Assembly (NCBI RefSeq): GCF_963678635.1
Contig: NC_087065.1
Coordinates: 52,955,858-53,019,857 of the forward strand
DNA: 64,000 nucleotides
Direction of reading: 5' to 3'
DNA from: Symsagittifera roscoffensis
Lineage: Eukaryota; Xenacoelomorpha; Acoela; Convolutidae
How positions within the stretch are numbered: the first letter of the stretch is position 1; each line of letters opens with the position of its first letter. The notes under the pieces are model-generated. The model was not told the DNA's origin, did no database searches, and saw only the letters and a program-made list of their open reading frames with translations. A program made the translations under genes and the position numbers. Below, piece by piece: positions 1 through 11,183 of this stretch.

Positions 1-599
1 GCTCTCTGATATATCTAAGTCGCATCGGTCAAGGCCATCCGACCAGTAATAATATCTAATATACAGACATATACAAATACATCATGAGTTTGTGCCAATC
101 CGGCCGGATGACAACCGTGTTAACTGTTGAAGTCGCGATATTCCACATGAACTAGGATATCCGTTTTAGACAGGCAATTTGAGTTTTCAAAATATTTTAC
201 GGGGCAGTTTTCAGACACCTGGAAAAAAGAGCTTCAAAAGAGCTTCATACAACACTATGTTCCGCTTGTGATTTTATTTTTTTCAACATCGAATAATTTT
301 AAGAGTCGAAAAGCTAATAAAACTGAAACATAGCATCAGACAGTTGGAAAAGTGTCATTCAACTCAAGGAAATCAAAAGAAATGATTGTTTTTTTTGTAC
401 TTTTTCCAGCTTTCAAATTTCGGCAAAAATAAATTCTTTAACGCTCACCTGAAGAAAAAAAACTGCAGGACCTAAAATGATAATAAATCACTTCGTTCAT
501 TATCAACCCTTAAATTGAACATGAACTATTTTATCCAGAAACATTACATTATTAATGAAATGAACGCAATATGTTCTCTGGAAGGGCTGTTGAACTAAC
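1..599. other. No gene recognised (probable intron of the EXD3-like gene)
   Basis: I see no exon here on either strand. The minus strand should carry the next intron and possibly the first nuclease-domain exon of the gene at 600-8451, but no acidic exonuclease motif was found, so the catalytic part presumably lies beyond the left edge. Confidence 0.4.
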
Positions 600-833
600 T
601 TTGAGTTCGTCTCTTTGAACTGCGATGGAGTGAATTAGTTCGTCCATGTTATCTGTGGATCCCCCTCCTCCTGCAGTGCTGCCAGCCCGAGATTGCTGAC
701 TCATTTGCTGGTCGTATCTGGTGTGTAAGTAGAAGTCCATCTGGCTCAGCAGCTGTCCAGTGTACACATTGTGCGCTTTCTCCATCTCCATGCCCCACTT
801 TTTCATCAGACGCCGAGTTAGTTTACTCACACT
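600..833 (-). CDS. EXD3/Mut-7/Nibbler-like protein, exon 4 (partial gene)
   Basis: This exon encodes 78 codons, phase 0 at both ends. The acceptor is TTATTAG at 834-840 and the donor is AAA|GTTAGT at 599. It begins SVSKLTRRLMKKWGMEMEK and continues to a QLLSQMDFYLHTRY segment. That pattern (K-L-x3-L, then N-x5-Q-x5-L-x-F-L-x3-RY) matches my recollection of the helical region preceding the nuclease domain in EXD3/Mut-7/Nibbler, which trims small RNAs and other RNA 3' ends. A low-complexity Ser/Gly insert follows (GSTAGGGGST). Without the spliced donor the frame stops at 552. Family assignment rests on pattern similarity only; the DEDD catalytic domain is not in the window. Confidence 0.5.
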
Positions 834-1759
834 CTAATAAAAACCATCCACAGTGTCATGGAACTTTTTAGTTCTTAAAAAAACAACTTCCAGAACATTT
901 TTGTTGCTAATTTTACAAAATACAGAGAAATAGGATGAAAAGATGTTGTTCATTCTTTTTTTTTAAAATGAAATTTCAACAATTATATCCCCTATTTAAC
1001 AAATAGCCGACAACAACAACTTAGAAAAAAAAAGTTTTTTTTTTAATTGTGCCATTTTTTGACCGTGGTGAGATGAGCAGAGCTAAATGAAAGCCTAGAT
1101 GTTAGGCGTATTCGATAGTAATACTAAATTAGGCCAAACCGAAAACGGTTTTCTTTGAAAAATGAATAGTAGAACAAATAATAAGTTTTCGCAGTTCGTG
1201 AAGTAAATCTTTGCGTTGATTTAAATTTTATACCCAAGAAGACGCTGAAAAAATTTCTTTTGGTGTAATTTCTTTTAGTTTTTTGTATTCTGCTTCATAC
1301 CTTCTTGCAGTACAATATATTTCAGATAAGCTTAAACTTTTTTAGAGTTGTTTTGTTTTGAATCATTTTTTACAATTTTATGTGAAAATCTCAAAAAAAA
1401 TCAGGTACATAATAATCCCCGTGCAAAACAAACAACAGTTAATAATTTTATTTTTGTTCACTAATACTTTCTTTCATTTTTTGTTTTTAATTTTTTTTAG
1501 CTGCGTAACTCCTTTCCTCCAGTATATAAACCAGCTAAATTTTTCGAACTCTTATCTAGGCTCGCTCTAATCCGTCGATAGTTAATAAAATGAGATTTGC
1601 TGAAGGCTACTCAAAAATACTTAGCTCTTATAAACCGTTGTTCAGATGTAAACTTTCTTTTTGCATACTTCGATAGCTTATTGCTGGTGGTGACGGGAAA
1701 CTAGTAACCTATTTTGAACAGATGACCGGAAACCATAAAAAACATATATATATATATAT
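834..1759. other. Intron sequence, nothing recognised
   Basis: AT-rich sequence with poly-T runs and a (TA)n microsatellite at 1744-1760 that abuts the Tigger-like element. No exon was found. Confidence 0.5.
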
Positions 1760-3190
1760 AGTCGAGTCTCGATTCAATGTACCTCTTTGGACGGTCGAAA
1801 AAATAAACGCTAAATCGAGGCTTACCTTAAATCAAGGTCAAGAAAAAAAAGAGTATTTTTAATGAATTTTATTCATCATCTATGATTGTTACACAAGTGT
1901 CAACATCAAAATAGCTTAGCAGTGATGACTATTTCTTCTTCGCGTTCAAATGGTGACAAAGTGTATCGTAAAATTTGTCTACCCTGTGCAAGTCCTCTGG
2001 TTGACCCTCTGCTTGAAAATACTGACGTAATGTTTCGATACTTTGATGCACAGTTCGGAGCGTAGGAACTGTGAATTCGAGAATTTCTAAGACTTCAGTC
2101 ATCGTCAAAAATGTTATCCACCGTGTTTTCATCGAAAAGAATTTCCGGCACCTCGTCGATACCCCTGCTAAAACCAGCTTTGCGGAAACAATTTTTCACG
2201 GTACCAGTTGATACGCCTTTGTCACAACTTTTTTTTTCAGCATATGCATTGCGACCAAAACAAAAAAATTGAACGTTTTTCTCCACAGTCCAAGCTAGTA
2301 AATTGGCGTTTGTTAACTTCCTTTTTATTAAGGTTTTTCATACTTTGGATTAATCCCATGTCCATAGGTTGACATCGCGATGTTGTATTTAGCGGAAAAA
2401 ATTTCAATTCAACACGATCGAGAGTCATATAAGGAAGTGCACTGCAATTATCAATGAACAACATCATTTTGCGTTATGAATTTTCATGGTTATTCAAAGT
2501 TTTCAGATCTTCCATGGGCACTGCGCCTCCTTGACAGTGCAATTTTTTAAAATTTTATTCCATACCTGCTTTTAAAACTGCCTAAGAATTCTTTGCTTGA
2601 AGAAAACTCATGAATTTTCAGTTCCTCTGCAATTTCTTCAGCCTTTGATAATGTTATATCAATAAATTCTACGTTGTAATTTCGAATTCGTAAAAACCAT
2701 GCATATAATTTTTCATCGATTTGAGGATTACTGCTGAGTTTGAGATGTTTTCTTTCTGCTATCGCTCAGTCGAACAAAGTGATAATGTCATTTTCTTTCT
2801 TCAATACTGTTTCCAAAGTTGATAATGCAGCCAGATCAAAATGTTTCCAAATTTTCGCTATTGCTTTATGATTTGTCTTTACGGCGTTGTATGCTCTGAT
2901 TAAAGCATGTTTCTACTCCACGGAGCGTGATTTTCATTTTGCTGTACTCATGCCGCCGTATGCGATTTTCACATAACCCAACTGAAGTACTACGCTAATT
3001 GGAGGTTTAAGTACATTGCAACATAGCATTTGTTCTAGTGCATCAATTACGTAATTTGGAGGATCTACGTTAAATCAAAACTACGTTAAATCAGGGCTTT
3101 ACTAAGGGGAAAAGTTTGGGACCATAGAAAGAATTACGCAAAATCAAGGTTTACGATAAATCGGGGGTTCGCAAAAGCGAGACCCGACTG
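1760..3190 (-). mobile_element. Tigger/pogo-type DNA transposon, decayed
   Basis: The ends form terminal inverted repeats: the left reads (A)GTCGAGTCTCG from 1760 and the right, on the minus strand, reads CAGTCGGGTCTCG ending at 3190. Both are flanked by TA, the target of Tc1/mariner-superfamily elements. The interior encodes a broken pogo-type transposase on the minus strand. It sits in an intron of the EXD3-like gene, same orientation. The TIRs have several mismatches, so the insertion is old. Confidence 0.85.
1929..2800 (-). pseudogene. Tigger-like transposase remnant (CENPB-type HTH plus DDE_1 pieces)
   Basis: Near 2549-2730 the minus strand reads NPQIDEKLYAWF, then KAEEIAEEL and EFLGSFKSRYGI, the CENPB-type helix-turn-helix of pogo/Tigger transposases. 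At 2237-2467 it reads LFIDNCSALPYM, then VELKFFPLNTTSRCQPMDMG, the second catalytic-Asp block of DDE_1 proteins. Further fragments at 2095-2286 and 1929-2132 are in other frames (GTVKNCFRKAGF, then a C-terminal helical tail). The reading frame is broken several times, and a TGA at 2766-2768 replaces the Trp expected before the HTH. The protein cannot be made intact. Confidence 0.85.
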
Positions 3191-3470
3191 TACCAACAGT
3201 TACTTCACGAGCACGTTTTTCAAATCTATGGTTTTCATTGAAAACCGAAATTATTTGAACTCTTCTTTTTTGCCACCGTATTCAAAAACTTTTGAGGCTA
3301 GAACAAGCAGAAACATATGTCATAATAAGTTGTATTTTGCAAAATAAATTGTATCATAAGTTGTATAATATGTATACCAATTTCTCTATTCTTTTAATTT
3401 TCAAATCAAAAAATGCTTAATTATCTCAGATTTAGATTTAAAAAATTGGAAAAAAAATGCTGCCAGCTGA

Positions 3471-3970
3471 CTAATCTAAGCGGTTAAAAGTAGCAAACAA
3501 TGTTTCGGACAAATCAATTGGCAACGTTGAGACACAGAGGGGAAGCTGCGCTTCGCAAAAAATAGCGAGAACACGGCAAAAAGCAGCTCTAGGGTTCTAA
3601 AAAGTGCAATGAGGAAAAGTAAAAATAAGCCTGGACTAGCAAGACTCGGCGACGTCAGTGACTCCAACCCTGGACCTAAATAAAAATTATGAGTCTCACT
3701 CCCTAACCACTCATCCACAGGCGCTTTGTCCGTCAAAAAACTGGCCAAAAAAACGAGAACAGATGCTATGAAATTCCCAATGCTACAAATTGTGATTATG
3801 GCAAAAAAGGCACAAAAGTGAATATTTAATGAACACTTTTATTTGCGATTTAGGTTAGAAACAAAGACGGTTCGTATTAAAAACACTAGCTGCTCGCTAG
3901 CGTAATACAAAGGAGAAGCGAAGTTTCCCACCACTTGCGATACAACAAAAACATAACATGACAAACTAAT
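3471..3970 (-). repeat. tRNA-derived SINE, family A, diverged copy
   Basis: Read on the minus strand this has an A-box-like GAGTGGTTAGGGAG and a degenerate B-box (GGGTTGGAGTC) about 45 bp later. The body shares AAAAAGCAGCTCTA with copies near 27.5, 36.3 and 42.5 kb. The remote end has CCACTTGCGATACAAC, also seen near 63.2 kb. A diverged member with intact tRNA-like promoter spacing. Confidence 0.65.
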
Positions 3971-5491
3971 AGACAGAAAATGTGACGAACGCAGCAAAAA
4001 ATTTTGTATCTTTGTTTTACTTTGTCTCAAATAAACTTCTCTTAAAATCAAGTATTTGCTCATATTCAATATTCTCATTTTTTCAAATTTCCCATCATTT
4101 AAAGGACAATTTGGGTGCCGGATGGTGCACTGAAAGTCATTTAAAGATGGGGTAGATTGATAAAGTTCAAATAATGACTTAATACACTTCGATTGAAATT
4201 CGAATAATTAAACGATTATTACAACGGGGAAAAATAGGTTCTCAAGGATTAAAGCAACACTTTATATCAATGAGGTGTCACAGATCCTATAATCAGCCCA
4301 ACTGCTGCGACAGATACATCAAATAAACACGGTTATGCACAGATCATAAACAGACTAGCAGTTAGTAACAGTAGAGTTACTGGGCATGTGAACTAATGGA
4401 TCTCATTTAGGAATAGTAGGCGTACTGGGTCAATGATCGTAGTTTATTTGAAAAAAAAAGTTGAAAAAAGCTTGTCTTAATGATAAGTAAAATTGAACAA
4501 TGTTAAGAATCGAGAATCAAAACTTTTGACCTAAAAGTTTCCTACTCAAAATTATATCATAATTTCACATAAAAGAAAGAACAAATTTCTATTAATTATT
4601 TGCCATACTTTAATGACTGAAAATCAATTTAAAGAAGAACATGCCACGAAAGACAATTGATAATTAAATTAACATTGAATCAAAGTTTACAACGCGGTAA
4701 CAAAGCCGACACTTGTCAAGCAGACGCACCAAAAAAAACTTTAAAACAAAACACTTGAAACTCAAAGAAAGTAGTTCGTTCAGCCCTCAAAACTTTTAAG
4801 CTTTTTGATTAAAAAATGTTTGCTGATCAAACAACTCGAAATAAGGCCACTCAGCCAAATCAAAATCAGCCAAAACCTTTCAAGACAAACAAAGACAAAA
4901 AAAGATCAAAACAAAAAAAAACTGATATAAATTGTAAACACGCTCAAAAATTGTGTTAAATGACAGAAGTACGAATTTGAACACCAATTTCATTCATCCT
5001 GTGAGCCAAGTTATTTACAGAAAAAGAGAAGGAGTTATTTATCGTCGCAAGTGTAATAATCTTTTATGAATTAATTCAACTACAAAGGTAATTCGTCAAA
5101 TAAAACGTTTTGTTTTACTTACGTTTTTGGAGGCCAGGTGATTAAAAATCGATTTACGGCAACAAAACAGGTAGTCTTGGTAAGTTGAACTAATGAGATC
5201 CGCTGGCGCAAAAATATTTTTTTGCCAAAAAATTTGACCTTCGAAAGAAAACACGCAAATTACCCAATTGTGCATTTGGAACACAAATATTATAAAAGAC
5301 AATCAGAAACAAAAAAAAACTTCGGACAATCAGAAACAAAAAATAAACTAAGAAAAACATCTAACACAGTCCTAAAAAACGCGACTTAAAAACATTTCAA
5401 CAAAACCGCCAATTAAAACAATTCTTACTCTAAAGAACTTAAAAAGAAACCAAAAAAAAGAAACGATCCGAGTTTTCTTCTCGTTTCTTAC
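3971..5491. other. Intron sequence, nothing recognised
   Basis: AT-rich DNA between exons 3 and 4 of the EXD3-like gene. A short minus-strand open stretch at about 5113-5206 with a GTAAGT donor was considered as an exon and set aside, because exons 3 and 4 already join in phase without it. Confidence 0.45.
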
Positions 5492-5573
5492 CATTGGACG
5501 AATTTTGTCGTATTGAATCTTGGGAATTGCATCCGCTCCGTCCTCGTATGTCTCGTTCAGTGCGTCAGTGAAC
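5492..5573 (-). CDS. EXD3/Mut-7/Nibbler-like protein, exon 3
   Basis: An 82-nt exon: acceptor TTCACAG|G at 5574 and donor ATG|GTAAGAA at 5491. One base completes the codon split from exon 2; 27 codons follow, starting FTDALNETYEDG and ending KIRPM. It exits in phase 0, matching exon 4, and the joined KIRPM-SVSKL fits the expected linker before the Leu-rich helical segment. Confidence 0.5.
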
Positions 5574-6237
5574 CTGTGAAATTTAGACTTAAAAATAATT
5601 CAGAGACAAGTCCTCACGTAAAACATGGAAACAAATCAAAGATAAGATAACAGTCCCGTATCAAATCTTACGGAGGTAAACCCCGTCTTTGCTAGGTGAG
5701 CTTAGTATTTAAATTGAAATAACCAAACCCTCCCTTTAGTCCACTTGTGAGATTATCAATTTTAATCGGATCAAACGTATAATAGAAATGCAATCCCTCT
5801 TAAAAAGTTTAAACACACATTTATTTGCATGTCTGTATGAAATGCATCTTTTATACAGAATTATTTTTCAGAATTGATACATGATTGGGGAGGGTATTCT
5901 ACTGTAGGTCACGTAGGAGAAGGGGGATTGTACAGTTGATCCTTGGAATCATAGCAAAAATGGTACATTCGTTCACTTCAGAATCAATGTAAGGCAATGA
6001 TGATAATAATAACAGCAACATAGTCACGCTGATGAGAATTCAGTATAAAAATTTGCAGGCAGCTATTCCCACGACTAAAAGCCCAAACAATTTAAACCAA
6101 TCAGCATCCTTCAAACTGTTCCAAACAGGCCTGATTTCCCAGTTGTTTTTTCACATTTTCGAATGCTGAATTATGGTATATACTGAGCACTATATGGTTA
6201 ACTTAATTTCGGTGCATGAAGATTTCTCCATACTAGC
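5574..6237. other. Intron with an apparent GC-AG boundary
   Basis: The only reading that keeps exons 2 and 3 in phase needs the donor AG|GCTAGT at 6237-6236 instead of the nearby GTATGG, which would lead into a stop. GC-AG introns are a known minor class. No other feature was recognised. Confidence 0.4.
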
Positions 6238-6419
6238 CTGTATTTGGGAGAGCAGACAGAATCGAGGAAGTAGACTAGATCCCACTGAAGGGTCTCTTCT
6301 CCTGACAGAATGATCTCGAGCACATTCACATTATTCTGAGCCACGAGGGGCATGAACAGGTCACGAGTGAGGTCCACGAAGGCAAACAGGTTCAGATAGT
6401 GAACGATTAGAGCTAGTTG
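6238..6419 (-). CDS. EXD3/Mut-7/Nibbler-like protein, exon 2
   Basis: The acceptor is TTTCAG|CAA at 6420-6421. The exon encodes 60 codons plus two bases: QLALIVHYLNLFAFVDL, then LFMPLVAQNNVNVLEIIL and LVYFLDSVCSPKY. This hydrophobic helical pattern, with a PLVxQxxVNVxE block followed by an FLD block, resembles the N-terminal repeats of EXD3/Mut-7 proteins. GC content is clearly higher than in the flanking introns, supporting a real exon. Confidence 0.55.
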
Positions 6420-7629
6420 CTGAAACGGAGACCAAGATTATTCACTCATAAGAGAAAAAAAATGAATGAAAAGTTGTTAAAAAAACTTTTTCATGCATTT
6501 GTCTCTAAAGATGTTCAATTTGAGCGAAACACAAAAAAAAACGAGAAAAAGGAGCGTTAAAGACATTTAGCGGCAACTAAATCAAAAACTTTTGAGCAGA
6601 CGCTAGTTGAGCCGCAAACAAAATTGAGCCATACAATTTTGAAATTCGAAACACATACAAAAAAACTTTTACTTTCAAACAAGGCAATTTGGAAATCACA
6701 AGCCGATATGATGGATTTCAAAACTATTTACAGCGAAAAAATCTTTTGAGCAAAAAAACTAGAAAAAAAAAACAAACGGAAAATTATATAGAATCAGGAA
6801 TGATCGTTTTAAAAATTACAGGAATGACTTTAACTTATTGAGGGAATTGCTTAAACTCCAAGACAAATCAACGCTGTGGCAACTAAGCCGACAAGAAGTA
6901 ATCAGACAAACGATGAGCCGAAGATGTTTTCAAAAGGAAAATCTTTTCAGTTTACTCTTTCCAGGAAAAACTTTTCAGTTCGAACTGAGGACGCTTGTCG
7001 TCCCAGGAATAAAATTGATCGATGAGTCCAGAATGTAGCAACAGTACAGTTTGAAGGTACAAATTGAATTTAAATGGAAACCAAAGCTGACAAAAATTAT
7101 AGCCGAATAGCCGAAGTCTGAAGATCGATTTAAAAATGAATATGAAGAATCGAATAAAAAAAAGTTTTATGAAAACCGTGTAAGGTTCCTATCCACGTTT
7201 TTGAACAAAAGCACTCGCATAATAAATAAATAAATCATATTAACAATTCGGAAACTAAGCCGACAGTTCTTAAGCCGACAATCAAGAAGCCAAAAAAAAT
7301 CATCATGAAAAATTACTATCGAAATTCTATTTTTAAAGACAAAATGGTTAAAATCCTAGATGTAGCATTTCTCAGTATCGAGAGTGGCAGAAGGTAATAC
7401 AGCATGAGGTATTAGTATCCAGATCGAACTGATTTTTCTAAAAATAGAGCATGTCATCTGCACAATGATTCAGTGGTTTTGTTAAACAATTTCTTATTAT
7501 AACATCATTAGTCCTCATCAAGTTGTTTGTATCGTGAAAGAAGAAAAATCAAATTCGTTTCGTGATACTTATTTGATTTGGCCTTTCTTAAGCAACGAAA
7601 CGTCATGCCTGAATACTTAAAAATCATAC
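6420..7629. other. Intron sequence, nothing recognised
   Basis: AT-rich DNA between exons 1 and 2 of the EXD3-like gene, with oligo-A runs. A 66-codon plus-strand open stretch at 6838-7038 shows no recognisable motif. Confidence 0.45.
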
Positions 7630-8451
7630 CTTGAAGTTCTTTTTGCCAATCAGCTTTTGAATAACAAACACAAATGCATTTCCCATCACGTCTTTTAATC
7701 GATACAATTCGAGGCACTTTTTCAGATTTGGCGTAAAATCCAGCTCACAAACTGATTCCAACAAACTCTGTTGAACTGTTATCTCCAAATTACTGTCGAT
7801 TCGATTCGGGTTTTTAATCAAAAAAGTTTCCAGCAACTCGAAGGATTTTTCAAATAGATCACTATTTAGCACATTTTCAGAGTTGAACTTGACCAATGAA
7901 TTCGCAAAAAATGTCAAAGGTCGCTCTGTATCCCGAAATGACAATGTAAGTGTCTCGAAAAACAAACAGTTTTTTATATTTGCATTTTGGGACCAGATAA
8001 CGAACAAATTTTCTATTGCGTTAGTGTCGCTTTTAGCATTCAGTTGTTCATTTGGAAGTTTCAATTCTGTTTCATCATTTTGACCTTCCGTTTGGAGTCC
8101 CGGGAGAACCATTCCAGTGGCCAAACTGGCCTTAAATCCTCTCCGTTTCCGTTTCTTTTTGTTGCCAGCCATTGCTTGATCCAGAGAATATGTAGTTTTT
8201 AAATTGAATTTCTTCGAAGGTGAAACTGCTTCGTCGCAGACAAACGCAAGATCTTCATCAGATAAGTCATTGTCAGGGACCGAAATGCCTTCCGATTTAT
8301 TGGTCTTCGTTTTGAAAGTGTCATTTGCAGACGATGATGTATCATTAGTTTCTCTAACTGATAAGTGATCCATATCGTCCACTATATCAGCGGGTGCCCC
8401 AAAAAGTAACTTAGGCTTAGCGTTTTCATCGCTCAGTTTGCCGAAGTTCAT
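7630..8451 (-). CDS. EXD3/Mut-7/Nibbler-like protein, exon 1 (start of gene)
   Basis: ATG at 8451 opens 274 codons, ending at donor AAG|GTATGA (7629). Residues 1-90 are acidic, Ser/Asp-rich and probably disordered. Residues 98-104 (KKKRKRR) look like a nuclear localisation signal. From about residue 145 the sequence becomes helical and Leu-rich (ENLFVIWSQ, FELLETFLIKNP, LLESVCELDF), ending VFVIQKLIGKKNFK and joining exon 2 in phase 0. With exons 2-4 the partial protein is about 440 aa; full-length family members also have a 3'-5' exonuclease domain, not present here. It is very likely a real gene; the family name is a moderate-confidence inference. Confidence 0.6.
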
Positions 8452-8532
8452 TCTGTCTAAAAATCAGTTTCGAGTCAATCATATGAAATGCAATAATTAT
8501 TTTTAAAAATTAATGCAGAAACCGTCCATATA

Positions 8533-9021
8533 CAATGCTGGCTTAAATTAACCGGACACTCAAATTGGGTTAAGATTAGACAAAAAGAAAACAAAGTTGC
8601 TTAGAATTTCACAAAAACTATTGTGGTGCAATTTTTTCCCGAAATTGTAAAGCAAAATTTAACCTTATGTTGGGTTAACAATGTTGGGTTATGTACGAAG
8701 CTTCTTTTGATATAATTTTCTCATCAATTAATTTACTAGAACAATGTTGGGTTATGTAAGAAGCTTCTTTTGATATAACTTTCTCATCAATTAATTTAGT
8801 AAACGTAATTTTAGATTAACCAAAAAAGCAGCCCATAACATATTTTTGGGGTTAAAATTTTGTTTAATAATTTCGGGTAAAAAATTGCACCACAAAAAAT
8901 CCAATGAAATTCTAATCAACTTTCTTTTCTTCACTTTTTGTCTCATCTAAACCCATATTGAAAAAAAAACATTTTGAAATTTCAAATGTTCGTTTTGGCC
9001 GGATAATTTAAATCAGCACTG
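8533..9021. mobile_element. Tc1/mariner-type MITE with long TIRs
   Basis: A 489-bp non-coding element flanked by TA. The left end reads CAATGCTGGCTTAAATTAAC and the right end, on the minus strand, CAGTGCTGATTTAAATTATC. The similarity extends about 150 bp inward on both arms (shared TTGTGGTGCAATTTTTT). CAGTGCTG at the tip with a TA target is typical of Tc1-like ends. The centre contains a 60-bp tandem duplication (8680-8804) built around ATGTTGGGTTATGTA and GAAGCTTCTTTTGATATAA. Confidence 0.85.
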
Positions 9022-10835
9022 TATACTGGGCGACAATGAAAAAGTAACATTAACACTTCGATGCACAAAAATTTTTTCCGAGATACGCATTTTGACAATT
9101 CGTAAAATCCATAATGTTTGTGACAGGCAACAACAGATTCTGAATACCTTTCATGATATTATTTTTCATGATATCGTGAAAACTTTCTACCCGGATTCAA
9201 CCACAACCCCGGCAAAACCTTGCCTTTTTAAGGTCGGCAGTTTGAATAAAAAGGAAGCCATAAGCAAAAATTTATCCTTTGAACAAAATTGGTTTTCTCT
9301 GGGTAACTTCAGAAAGAATTTCCATTCCAACTTTCACCACACAATGTCTTTCACTAAAAAACTGAAAGCAAATGCAGGTTTTCAAAGAAGAAAAAGAATC
9401 AATTTATTCAAGAGTATAAATTACCTAGTACAATACTGAAGGTACGGGACCCTTGGAAAAGGCACTTAATGAGATCAGATGACCTGCTCTAAGTCTACCA
9501 TTGCAGTTTTGCCCGAAACACTACAAGAGTTATGATTTTATACTGAATCATAAGAATTATGAAACTAATATATTTGTCTACGAGAAAAAATGTGTCAAAT
9601 AGATGTCCATCTCTATTGTGATGGACATGATGAGACACGCTTGTTACCTCTATACCAACATGCCTTTATAAAAGAAGAAAGTCAAAATGACTTATACCGA
9701 ATTCTCTATTTGAAATTTTCAAAAAGTATTTTTTCTATATCCTAACCCCCTCGTCCTAACTTTATCCTTACCATTTTTCTCCTTTCTTTCAACCCTGCAT
9801 TGAGTTCTCTTTAAGCCCCTATACTATCTGAAATATCTGTTTTCATGAATCTTTTTAGATTGAGAATGAAATTTTTACAACGGCTGATAGCAAATGATCT
9901 GAACTAGCCTCACTGAAACTACCACTATTTGGTTTGAAGGACTTTTTACATTATTTTGGGTCAAAAAATTTTCTTTGATGCCTTTTTCCCACTCCTCCTC
10001 ACCTTTCACACTCAAGTAGAAAAAACTTTCTCATTGTCGGAATGTTAATAAAACTTGTCATGGTGAACAAACTAACAGATGTTAATCGATTTATTCTTCA
10101 TATCTTGCATCGTAACTTTAAGCGTTTAGAGTTTTTTAGCCTTTAACAATTTGATCAGACTTTGAAACAAGTGGTGATACTTGAATTGAGGGTAGCTGAG
10201 ACCATTTTCTTTCGTTCCATCAAAAAAATTTGTTGGAAATCCCGGAAAATTTATTTTTGCGATTTTGTCTATAAAAAAATTGAGAAAATGAATAGTTCGA
10301 TTCGTCTTGAATTCTCAAATCCATGACATCAAGGCAAAGCCGAGCTTCGCACTACTTGCGACACATGACAAGAAAGCCGCTAAGTTGAAAAAAACCATAA
10401 AATTTCGAAATTGTCGAATACAATAGATCTATAAAATTGGAAAACGCTACTTTTGAAAAAAAAATCATCGTGCCAGCACAATATAGTGTAAAAAAAAGCA
10501 TCGGAAGACCACTTATTAAGAGGTAACAAGATCAAAAAGCCTGAGCAGAAACCCTCGGCTCTTTTACCTTTTCTCCCACCTCGCACGAGCATCAGTTTTA
10601 TGGTGTAACGTGTGGCTTTACCTGGTTATGATGATTAAATATGTTTGTCATGGCTTAATAAATCGACATTTAAACTTTCATAACAATCAAGCAATGTGAA
10701 CAATCATTTTACTTCTAAAAAGTTTCAGGTGGGGAAAAGGAAAAAAGAATCAAACCCTCTACGACGAGAAAAAAATCAAAAACAGAAAATTCAAAAAAAA
10801 ACTTTTGTCCCCCTCTTTTTTATCCTCTTCTGCGT
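9022..10835. other. Intergenic, little recognised
   Basis: Space between the start of the EXD3-like gene and the RGSS-repeat gene. At 10330-10380 a fragment GCCGAGCTTCGCAC...ACTTGCGAC resembles the hairpin tail of SINE family A. The 115-codon open stretch at 9092-9439 has no recognisable domain and starts in AT-rich DNA; I do not call it a gene. Confidence 0.4.
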
Positions 10836-10873
10836 GGGCATGTTAGGCAAATATTTAAATTCCTAACATGCCC
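10836..10873. repeat. Perfect 12-bp inverted repeat (hairpin)
   Basis: GGGCATGTTAGG at 10836-10847 is followed, after a 14-bp AT loop, by its exact complement CCTAACATGCCC at 10862-10873. It lies about 310 bp upstream of the ATG of the RGSS-repeat gene, so it could be a dimer-binding or cruciform regulatory site, or a mobile-element scar. Confidence 0.6.
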
Positions 10874-10922
10874 AAAATACCTATGTTGCAGTATTTCCAG
10901 CAAAAGGGACTAGAAATAGCCC

Positions 10923-10929
10923 TATATAG
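10923..10929 (+). promoter_or_regulatory. Possible TATA box of the RGSS-repeat gene
   Basis: TATATAG sits in relatively GC-rich sequence about 255 bp before the ATG at 11184. A second TATA-like stretch (TATTATATAAAA, 11172-11183) abuts the ATG and is too close to serve that start. The assignment is tentative. Confidence 0.25.
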
Positions 10930-11183
10930 TCGGCACATGAGTAAATTTACCTGATCTATTTTTAGCCCTTCTGTGAAGAAAGTTATTTGAGGGAGAAAAA
11001 ACTAGTACCCGATTGCAATACCCTTGCTGATTGCAAGGTTTACTAGATAGATTCTAGAAGTCAAACCAAATTAAAACCAACAGTCAAAAGTCAATCTCAA
11101 ATAAATTAATTGTACACAAGCCGCAGTAAAGTTGAGACAACCAAGAAAGAACCAATCAGCAAAATACAGCATATTATATAAAA

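Noticed and set aside
5113-5206. Possible extra exon of the EXD3-like gene ending in a GTAAGT donor
   Set aside because: Exons 3 and 4 join in phase 0 and fit the family pattern without it; its own phase and acceptor do not fit.
9092-9439. 115-codon plus-strand ORF
   Set aside because: No recognisable motif, no promoter or splice context, AT-rich composition like the surrounding intergenic DNA.
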